Below, in pieces: positions 1 through 4,681 of a stretch of DNA of 6,740 nucleotides. This DNA comes from Thiosulfativibrio sp964387695. GTDB taxonomy: Bacteria; Pseudomonadota; Gammaproteobacteria; Thiomicrospirales; Thiomicrospiraceae. The notes under the pieces are model-generated. The model was not told where the DNA came from, did not search any database, and saw nothing but the letters and a program-made list of their open reading frames with translations. The stretch's first letter is position 1; every line of letters begins with the position of its first letter. A program made the translations under genes and the position numbers. The stretch is from contig CAYLXI010000090.1 of assembly GCA_964387695.1 (NCBI GenBank), forward strand, positions 1-6,740, given 5' to 3'.

Positions 1-1
1 G

Positions 2-76
2 GATCTTCCTAGGGAGTCGCTTAATTCTAAACAGGTTTCTGAAGTTAATGTTGGTCGCATTGTTGATAAATCTTAG
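2..76 (+). CDS. 3' end of an unidentified gene (partial)
   Basis: An open frame enters from the left edge and ends at a TAG at 74-76, giving a 24-residue tail that ends in VNVGRIVDKS. The tail is hydrophilic, and its codons (many GTT, plus GGT, CGC, AAA, GAT) resemble those of the real genes downstream, so I prefer this frame. The +1-shifted frame is also open, to 92, but would need AGG codons and a highly hydrophobic end. Too little is present to name the product. In several gammaproteobacteria lapA/lapB precede pyrF, but nothing in this tail lets me confirm that. No hairpin terminator follows the stop. Confidence 0.4.
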   Translation, partial: DLPRESLNSKQVSEVNVGRIVDKS

Positions 77-140
77 GTTTTTTTTCTTATAAAACAGCAT
101 CAAATAAAATATAAAGTAAAGTATTTATATTATTATAACA

Positions 141-168
141 TTGTTATTCAGTGCAGCGTTATTAAAAT
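141..168 (+). promoter_or_regulatory. Candidate sigma70 promoter of pyrF
   Basis: TTGTTA (141-146) and TAAAAT (163-168) are separated by 16 bp and match the -35 and -10 consensus at 4 and 5 of 6 positions. Transcription would start near 175, giving a leader of about 25 nt before pyrF. The region is very AT-rich, so chance matches are likely and this is a tentative call. Confidence 0.35.
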
Positions 169-180
169 CTTTAGCTAAAG
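169..180 (+). promoter_or_regulatory. 12-bp perfect palindrome at the pyrF promoter
   Basis: CTTTAGCTAAAG is a perfect dyad directly abutting the proposed -10 element and covering the expected transcription start, a position typical of a repressor operator. It runs into three tandem TAAAG units (176-190), the last of which supplies the pyrF Shine-Dalgarno TAAAGG (186-191, 8 nt before ATG). The operator role is inferred from position and symmetry only. Confidence 0.3.
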
Positions 181-199
181 TAAAGTAAAGGTTATCATT

Positions 200-904
200 A
201 TGTTAGAACCTAAAGTTGTTGTTGCACTTGATTTTGATAATACTCAAGAAACCTTAGCGTTTGTTAGTCATGTAACACCCAGCTTGTGTCGCTTAAAAGT
301 GGGTAAAGAGTTGTTTACAATGGGTGGACCAGAGCTGGTAAAAATATTGATTAAGAAGGGTTTTGATGTTTTTTTAGATTTAAAATATCATGATATTCCT
401 CACACTGTCGCAAAAGCTTGTCAAGCAGCCGCTAGCATGGGTGTTTGGATGGTTAATGTTCATGCATTAGGAGGAGTAAAAATGATGCGTGCGGCAAAAG
501 AAGCCATACAAGCTTGTGAGCATCAACCTATTTTAATAGCGGTCACAATTTTAACCAGCATGGAGCCAGAAGATTTAAAGCTGATTGGGTTGGCAGGTTC
601 TCCCAAGGACAGTGTATTTCGTTTGGCAAATCTTGCCAAAACAGCAGGTTTAGATGGAGTTGTGTGTTCGGCTCAAGAATCAATGATGCTACGAAATGAG
701 ATGGGCAAAGATTTTTGTTTGGTAACCCCTGGAATTCGTCCAAAAGGAACAGAAAACAATGATCAAAAACGTGTTATGACACCTGTTGAAGCGGTTGAGG
801 CTGGTTCTGATTATTTGGTAATTGGTCGTCCAATTACCTTGTCGAAGAATCCTGTTGCAGCATTAAGATCCATCAACGAATCTCTGATAATAAAGAAATC
901 TTAA
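200..904 (+). CDS. pyrF: Orotidine 5'-phosphate decarboxylase
   Basis: This cytoplasmic enzyme decarboxylates OMP to UMP, the last step of de novo pyrimidine synthesis. The 234-residue protein has the normal length and a TIM-barrel motif order. VALDF at the N-terminus carries the substrate-binding Asp11, and Lys33 lies in RLKVGKELF. The signature DLKYHDIPHTV holds the catalytic Asp60-x-Lys62-xx-Asp65 array. VTPGIRP and the phosphate-binding IGRPIT (Arg210) close the barrel. The spacing of these residues matches the E. coli enzyme (Asp22, Lys44, Asp71, Lys73, Asp76) with a constant offset of 11. The start at 200 is supported by TAAAGG 8 nt upstream and by VALDF lying close to the N-terminus. 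It is probably transcribed alone, because a strong promoter follows before rpsF. The stop codon lies inside a 16-bp tandem duplication. Confidence 0.97.
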   Translation: MLEPKVVVALDFDNTQETLAFVSHVTPSLCRLKVGKELFTMGGPELVKILIKKGFDVFLDLKYHDIPHTVAKACQAAASMGVWMVNVHALGGVKMMRAAKEAIQACEHQPILIAVTILTSMEPEDLKLIGLAGSPKDSVFRLANLAKTAGLDGVVCSAQESMMLRNEMGKDFCLVTPGIRPKGTENNDQKRVMTPVEAVEAGSDYLVIGRPITLSKNPVAALRSINESLIIKKS

Positions 905-929
905 CTAAATATTATCTTAACTAAATGTT
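898..929. repeat. 16-bp tandem duplication across the pyrF stop codon
   Basis: Two adjacent 16-bp units, 898-913 and 914-929, both begin ATCTTAACTAAAT and differ at one position (ATT versus GTT at their ends). The first unit contains the pyrF TAA stop (902-904). The copies are close enough to suggest a fairly recent slippage duplication. No Rho-independent terminator is visible here. Confidence 0.7.
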
Positions 930-948
930 TTTTAGGGCTTTGAGTTAC

Positions 949-976
949 TTGATATAGTTTTAAAAAAAGGTATAAT
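949..976 (+). promoter_or_regulatory. Strong sigma70-type promoter of the rpsF operon
   Basis: TTGATA (949-954, 5 of 6 matches to the -35 consensus) and a perfect TATAAT (971-976) are separated by 16 bp. Transcription should start around 982-985, giving a leader of about 90 nt before rpsF. A strong promoter is expected for a ribosomal protein operon. Confidence 0.8.
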
Positions 977-982
977 CCCCCT

Positions 983-1072
983 CTTTTCAGGGTAGTTCCT
1001 GAAATCCTTGCTTCACAGGTGTAGAGTATTTTTCTCACTTGGAGGCTTTTATAATCCATAAGGAGAGTATTA
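983..1072 (+). promoter_or_regulatory. Structured rpsF leader, candidate S6:S18 autoregulatory element
   Basis: The leader folds by eye into two hairpins. The first is a perfect 7-bp stem, TTTCAGG (985-991) with CCTGAAA (998-1004), around a 6-nt loop. The second, 1010-1046, has three stacked stems: GCTTC with GAGGC, CAGGTG with CACTTG, and AGAG with TTCT. They are separated by single bulges A1015 and T1022, with a 5-nt loop. The linker TCCTT (1005-1009) is complementary to AAGGA (1060-1064) in the rpsF Shine-Dalgarno, so a closed form could hide the ribosome site. The S6:S18 complex is known to bind rpsF leaders in many bacteria and repress the operon. The CCG bulge I associate with that known motif is not present in this leader, so membership in the family is inferred from location and foldability. 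Confidence 0.5.
1060..1065 (+). promoter_or_regulatory. Shine-Dalgarno of rpsF
   Basis: AAGGAG lies 7 nt before the rpsF ATG and is a strong site. A second SD-like sequence, GGAGG at 1041-1045, has no start codon at a usable distance and is instead paired inside the leader hairpin. Confidence 0.8.
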
Positions 1073-1429
1073 ATGCGTCATTATGAAGTCGTGTTTTTAG
1101 TGCACCCTGATCAAAGTGAACAGGTGCCTGCGATGATTGAGCGTTACCGAACAGTGATAGAAGAGAAGGGTGGTTCAATTCACCGTCTAGAAGACTGGGG
1201 TCGTCGTCAATTAGCCTATTTAATCAATAAGGTACACAAAGCACATTATGTTCTTATGAACATTGAGTGTGGTCAAGAAGAGTTAAAAGAGCTAGAGAAT
1301 TTGTTCTATTACAATGATGCAGTTCTGCGTAATATAATCATTAAGCGTAATGCAGTCATTACGGATCCTTCTGTTATCACAGCAGGTAAAAAAGATGATA
1401 AACGCCAAGGAGGAGGTCGACATGGCTAG
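1073..1429 (+). CDS. rpsF: 30S ribosomal protein S6
   Basis: S6 binds the central domain of 16S rRNA as a heterodimer with S18 during assembly of the 30S platform. The 118-residue product starts MRHYEVVFLVHPDQ, the first strand of the S6 ferredoxin-like fold. It continues with the conserved GGSIHRLEDWGRRQLAYLINK and AHYVLMNIEC segments and the DAVLRNIIIKR strand. The tail is charged and glycine-rich (GKKDDKRQGGGRHG). It is slightly shorter than E. coli S6 (about 131-135 residues), as is normal for versions without the long acidic tail. AAGGAG 7 nt upstream fixes the start. The last codons double as the ribosome site and start of rpsR, with an 8-nt overlap. It is the first gene of the operon and is probably feedback-controlled through the leader. 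Confidence 0.97.
   Translation: MRHYEVVFLVHPDQSEQVPAMIERYRTVIEEKGGSIHRLEDWGRRQLAYLINKVHKAHYVLMNIECGQEELKELENLFYYNDAVLRNIIIKRNAVITDPSVITAGKKDDKRQGGGRHG
1407..1416 (+). promoter_or_regulatory. Shine-Dalgarno of rpsR inside rpsF
   Basis: AAGGAGGAGG lies within the last codons of rpsF, with AAGGAGG ending 8 nt before ATG 1422. It decides the rpsR start: the longer in-frame reading from 1350 has no such site and would add residues absent from S18. In the rpsF frame the same bases encode the Gly-Gly-Gly of its tail. Confidence 0.85.
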
Positions 1430-1649
1430 AGGATTTGGTAGAAAAAAATTCTGTCGTTTTACGGTAGAGGGTATTAAAGAAATCGATTATAAAGATTTAG
1501 ATATCTTAAAAAGCTACATTACTGAAACAGGTAAAATTGTGCCAAGCCGAATTACTGGAACAAAAGCAAAATACCAGCGTCAGCTTGCAACGGCAATTAA
1601 GCGAGCTCGTTACATTGCTTTATTGCCATATACAGATCAACACAAGTAA
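1422..1649 (+). CDS. rpsR: 30S ribosomal protein S18
   Basis: S18 is the partner of S6 on the 30S platform. The 75-residue product begins MARGFGRKKFCRF and contains EIDYKDLDILKSYITETGK, then IVPSRITGTKAKYQRQLA and IKRARYIALLPYTD, which is near identical to the E. coli protein (also 75 residues). The ATG lies inside the end of rpsF, so ATGGCTAG contains both the rpsR start and the rpsF stop. Translation is therefore likely coupled, which would keep the two heterodimer partners in equal amounts. In E. coli priB separates these two genes; here nothing does. Confidence 0.98.
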   Translation: MARGFGRKKFCRFTVEGIKEIDYKDLDILKSYITETGKIVPSRITGTKAKYQRQLATAIKRARYIALLPYTDQHK

Positions 1650-1684
1650 AGTTTGAGTTATAGGAAAGATAGGACTTTAATAAA

Positions 1685-2578
1685 ATGATACCCGTTGCTA
1701 ATTTTATAATGAAAGGCCCTTTTCAGGCTATCATGCTAGCAACTGTATTTTCGGCATTAACGGTTTGGTTAGCCCCTTTCGGTATTGTAGTGGGTGCAAT
1801 TATTGCATTGATTACTTTAAAAATGGGTGCGACTGAAGGCTTTAAAGTCTTTGCCATAGCAGGTGTTACAAATTTAGTCTTAACGAGCTTACTTTTAGGT
1901 TCGTTTTTACCAGGTCTGATCTCTATTGCAGAATATATGCTCCCTATTTGGGTTGCATCTGTTGTGCTTAGAAACAGCGATTCATTAGCTTTGTCGTTAA
2001 AATCGATATTGTTAATGGCTGGGGCAGGGGTGGCAGCATTTCACTTATTTGTTGGAGACACCGTTGTTTGGTGGAAGCAACTTTATGAGAATAAGTTTCT
2101 TCCTTTGCTTCAAAATTCTGGACTTGACTTCTCAGCCTTTGCCTTAAACGACCTTTTAGCAATGATTACCATGCTATTGGCGATGTTAATGGTCATACTC
2201 TGGTTTAGCATTGTTTTACTAGGGCGTTATTGGCAAGGAGCTTTGTATAATGCAGGGCAATTTCAAGAAGACTTTTATCAGCTTAGGCTGTCTAAAGGTG
2301 TGGGGTATTTTGCGGTAGGAATCTCTTTGTTGGGGTTGATTTTGCCAAACACTCTCTTGTTGCAAGATCTGTCGGGTGTGTTAATGGCAGGTTTAATGTT
2401 TCAAGGTATTGCAATTGCTCATCATACAGTAAGCATTAAATCTTTAGGCAGAGGTTGGTTAATTGGGCTGTATTTTTTATTGTTTGTCTTTCCGCAAACA
2501 GTGTTGATTTTAGCTATAATCGGGTTGTTGGATATTTGGATGAATTTCCGATCTCGATGGAAACAAGATTTAAAATAG
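1685..2578 (+). CDS. DUF2232-type multi-pass membrane protein
   Basis: The 297-residue protein is strongly hydrophobic, with about eight predicted membrane segments: roughly residues 13-47 (two), 53-75, 78-96, 103-125, 155-180, 206-248 (one or two) and 254-290. A conserved polar stretch, RYWQGALYNAGQF followed by EDFYQLRLSKG (residues 181-205), separates the last group of helices and resembles the signature I know from the gammaproteobacterial DUF2232 proteins encoded between rpsR and rplI. The biochemical function is not known. The ATG at 1685 has AGGA 10 nt upstream. A second ATG at 1709 is possible, but family members usually keep the preceding short segment before I-M-(K/R)-G. Its stop overlaps the rplI ribosome site, so it is probably co-transcribed and translated with the ribosomal genes. 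Confidence 0.8.
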   Translation: MIPVANFIMKGPFQAIMLATVFSALTVWLAPFGIVVGAIIALITLKMGATEGFKVFAIAGVTNLVLTSLLLGSFLPGLISIAEYMLPIWVASVVLRNSDSLALSLKSILLMAGAGVAAFHLFVGDTVVWWKQLYENKFLPLLQNSGLDFSAFALNDLLAMITMLLAMLMVILWFSIVLLGRYWQGALYNAGQFQEDFYQLRLSKGVGYFAVGISLLGLILPNTLLLQDLSGVLMAGLMFQGIAIAHHTVSIKSLGRGWLIGLYFLLFVFPQTVLILAIIGLLDIWMNFRSRWKQDLK

Positions 2579-2589
2579 AGGTTTAAGCT

Positions 2590-3042
2590 ATGAATGTTAT
2601 TCTGCTTGAAAAAGTACAAAATTTAGGTAACTTAGGTGAACAAGTTTCAGTTAAGTCTGGTTATGCACGAAACTTTCTTATTCCAAATGGAAAAGCAAAG
2701 CCGGCAACCAAAGAAAACTTAGCTGAATTCGAAGCAATTCGTGTTGAGTTAGAAAAACAAGCGGCGGCGGCACTTGCTTCTGCAGAGGTTGTTTTTGAAA
2801 AAATGAATGGTCTAGTGGTTACGATTACATCTGTTGTGGGTGAAGAAGGTAAACTCTTTGGGTCGATAGGAACGCAAGATATTTCTGATGCTTTGGCGAC
2901 GGCAGATTTTCACATTGAACGAAAGTCGGTTCGTATGCCTGAAGGTGTGTTGCGCCATGTAGGAACTTACGAAATTAACATTCAGTTACATGCGGATGTT
3001 GTTGCGCCTATAACGATTGAGATTAAAGCTGCAGAAGATTAA
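2590..3042 (+). CDS. rplI: 50S ribosomal protein L9
   Basis: L9 binds 23S rRNA near the L1 stalk base and extends outward on a long helix; it helps maintain reading frame. At 150 residues it matches the family length (149 in E. coli). The N-terminal RNA-binding domain shows MNVILLEKVQNLGNLGEQV and the L9 signature GYARNFLIPNGKA. A connecting alanine- and glutamate-rich helix covers roughly residues 45-80. The C-terminal domain contains EEGKLFGSIGTQDI and RMPEGVLRHVGTYEI. GAGG (2578-2581), 8 nt before the ATG, overlaps the stop of the upstream membrane protein gene, indicating coupling. It is the last gene of the operon; a terminator follows 18 nt after the stop. Confidence 0.97.
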   Translation: MNVILLEKVQNLGNLGEQVSVKSGYARNFLIPNGKAKPATKENLAEFEAIRVELEKQAAAALASAEVVFEKMNGLVVTITSVVGEEGKLFGSIGTQDISDALATADFHIERKSVRMPEGVLRHVGTYEINIQLHADVVAPITIEIKAAED

Positions 3043-3060
3043 TTTTTTATGTTCAATATT

Positions 3061-3085
3061 AAACGGGGCTTTGCCCCGTTTTTTT
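3061..3085 (+). terminator. Rho-independent terminator of the rpsF-rplI operon
   Basis: AAACGGGGC (3061-3069) pairs perfectly with GCCCCGTTT (3073-3081) around a TTT loop, giving a 9-bp stem with six G-C pairs. The 3' arm merges into a run of seven T (3079-3085). This clearly ends the ribosomal operon and separates it from dnaB. Confidence 0.95.
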
Positions 3086-3140
3086 ATGCCTATAGATTAT
3101 GTCTAAACTTATAAATAGAATATAGCTATACCCGAATACA

Positions 3141-3198
3141 TACTTAAAAACTGGATATATCGGGCAAGATCTGGTGCTATATGCCAGTTTTATAAGTA
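3141..3198. repeat. 58-bp imperfect inverted repeat upstream of dnaB
   Basis: The left arm 3141-3159 (TACTTAAAAACTGGATATA) is complementary along its full 19 bp to the right arm 3178-3198. The right arm has only two extra unpaired bases, G3183 and A3192, and an 18-nt spacer lies between the arms. No T-run follows either arm end in the dnaB direction, so it is not a simple terminator. It lies between the rplI terminator and the TATAAT element of the dnaB promoter, with its right arm occupying the expected -35 region. It could be an operator, a cruciform site or a dispersed palindromic repeat. Only one copy is in this window. Confidence 0.75.
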
Positions 3199-3209
3199 AG
3201 AATTTGGGG

Positions 3210-3215
3210 TATAAT
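3210..3215 (+). promoter_or_regulatory. -10 element of the dnaB-alr promoter
   Basis: A perfect TATAAT lies 37 nt before the preferred dnaB ATG and would start transcription near 3222. No good -35 is seen at 16-18 bp (TTTTAT at 3188-3193 is weak and lies inside the inverted repeat), which would suit an activator-dependent or otherwise regulated promoter. Its position argues against dnaB starting upstream of about 3222. Confidence 0.55.
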
Positions 3216-3251
3216 GCTTGGAACTTATTGATGATAAATGAGTCTTATATC

Positions 3252-4676
3252 ATGCCCAAAGATGAACTTTTTAAAACCCCTCCCCATTCCCTAGAAGCTG
3301 AGCAATCGGTTATAGGCGGACTTATGCTCTCTACAGATACGGTAGAAGATGTTTCTTTGGTGCTTAATGAATTTGATTTTTATACTAAGCAACACCAGGT
3401 TATTTTTTCGACCATTATTTCTTTAAATCAAAAAAACAGGCCTTTAGATTTAGTTACGGTTATAGAAGCTTTGTCTCGTAATGGTTTACTTGAGACAGCA
3501 GGAGGTAAAGGATATCTTGTTGAAATAGTTCAAAATACGCCCAGTGCAGCCAATATTTTGTATTATTCGCAACTTGTTCGAGAAAAGTCTATCTTAAGAG
3601 CTTTAATTCAAACATCCAATGAAATTTCTGAAACCTGTTATCATCCTTTAGGAAAAGATATTACTGAAATATTAGATGTAGCAGAATCTAGAATTTTATC
3701 TATTGCAGAACATAGCTCTGGTAAACAGCGCGAATATAAAATGATGGAAGCACTGTTAGAGTCTGCACTGATTAAAATTGATGAATTGTTTAATTCTGAT
3801 GGCAATATTACAGGGCTTGAAACACATTTAACAGAATTTGATGAGATTACTTCTGGCTTGCACAACGGAGATTTAATTATTGTTGCAGGCCGTCCTTCAA
3901 TGGGTAAAACGGCATTCTCTATGAATTTAGCAGAAAATGTTGCGACAAAAAATGGTGCAACGGTTGCCGTTTTTAGTATGGAAATGCCTGGTGAGCAGCT
4001 GGCGATGAGAATGATCAGTTCTTTAGGACGAATTAATGCTAAACGCATGCGTACAGGAAAATTTAAGCAAGATGATTGGCCAAAATTAAATAAGGCTGTG
4101 AGCATTCTTTCTAGTGCAGATATTAGGATTGATGACTCGCCAGCTTTGCCTATTAATGAATTGAGAGCCCGTGCTCGTCGTATTGATAAAGATGTTCGTG
4201 AAAAACAGCTAAAAGAAGCAACCGAGGCGGGGATTGAAGACCCTATGTCTAAAGTGACTGGCTTGGGCTTGATTGTGATTGATTATTTGCAATTAATGAG
4301 AGGTTCAATTAATACGGATAATCGAGTTAATGAGATTTCAGAGATTTCTCGTGGATTAAAAGCTTTAGCAAAAGAGTTAAATATTCCTGTTATTGCTTTA
4401 TCTCAGCTTAATCGTAGTTTAGAGCAACGCCCAAATAAACGACCCATTATGTCTGATTTGCGTGAGTCTGGAGCGATTGAGCAGGATGCAGATTTAATTG
4501 TTTTTATCTATCGTGATGAAGTTTATAATCCTGATAGTGATGATAAGGGGACAGCAGAAATTATTATTGGTAAACATCGTAATGGTTCTTTAGCAACGAT
4601 ACGATTAACTTTTATTGGTGAATATACTCGTTTCGATAATTTTGCGGGGTTTGAAGTGGCAGAACAAGGATATTAA
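3252..4676 (+). CDS. dnaB: Replicative DNA helicase DnaB
   Basis: The hexameric 5'-3' helicase unwinds DNA at the replication fork. From ATG 3252 the protein has 474 residues. The N-terminal domain (about 8-110) begins PPHSLEAEQSVIGGLML. After a linker, the RecA-like domain has Walker A GRPSMGKT (213-220, Lys219), then FSMEMPGEQLAMRM, Walker B LIVIDYLQLM (Asp344), ALSQLNRSLEQRP and SDLRESGAIEQDADLIVFIYRDE. The late motif GKHRNG carries Lys441 and Arg443. Residues 312-339 hold about 20 residues more than E. coli DnaB at this point, just before Walker B. The open frame extends upstream to GTG 3174 and ATG 3231. I chose 3252 because of the promoter at 3210 and because the extra residues are not family-like, though its ribosome site is weak and 3231 cannot be excluded. 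Confidence 0.95.
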   Translation: MPKDELFKTPPHSLEAEQSVIGGLMLSTDTVEDVSLVLNEFDFYTKQHQVIFSTIISLNQKNRPLDLVTVIEALSRNGLLETAGGKGYLVEIVQNTPSAANILYYSQLVREKSILRALIQTSNEISETCYHPLGKDITEILDVAESRILSIAEHSSGKQREYKMMEALLESALIKIDELFNSDGNITGLETHLTEFDEITSGLHNGDLIIVAGRPSMGKTAFSMNLAENVATKNGATVAVFSMEMPGEQLAMRMISSLGRINAKRMRTGKFKQDDWPKLNKAVSILSSADIRIDDSPALPINELRARARRIDKDVREKQLKEATEAGIEDPMSKVTGLGLIVIDYLQLMRGSINTDNRVNEISEISRGLKALAKELNIPVIALSQLNRSLEQRPNKRPIMSDLRESGAIEQDADLIVFIYRDEVYNPDSDDKGTAEIIIGKHRNGSLATIRLTFIGEYTRFDNFAGFEVAEQGY

Positions 4677-4681
4677 TCAGT

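Noticed and set aside
3..92. Alternative hydrophobic frame at the left edge
   Set aside because: It is open to 92 but uses codons atypical of the neighbouring genes; the frame ending at 76 looks more natural. The edge fragment is too short to be certain.
108..131. AATATAAA/TTTATATT inverted repeat upstream of pyrF
   Set aside because: Arms made only of A and T in an AT-rich spacer are weak evidence of structure or function.
1350..1421. Longer rpsR starting within rpsF at 1350
   Set aside because: The 75-residue S18 begins MARGFGR at ATG 1422 with a strong ribosome site; the upstream codons only reflect rpsF in another frame.
3121..3130. TATAGCTATA perfect palindrome
   Set aside because: A 10-bp A/T-rich dyad is expected by chance in this composition, and nothing ties it to a promoter.
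3174..3251. N-terminal extension of dnaB starting at GTG 3174 (or ATG 3231)
   Set aside because: The GTG is inside the inverted repeat and upstream of the TATAAT promoter element, and the extra residues do not resemble DnaB. ATG 3231 remains a weaker possibility.
3641..4105. 154-codon open frame on the minus strand opposite dnaB
   Set aside because: It lies wholly antisense to the conserved ATPase part of dnaB, has no recognisable motif or plausible ribosome site, and is best explained by codon bias of dnaB.
4185..4268. Intein or mini-intein in DnaB
   Set aside because: DnaB inteins are over 100 residues with conserved Cys/Ser and His-Asn ends; this insertion is about 20 residues without those features.
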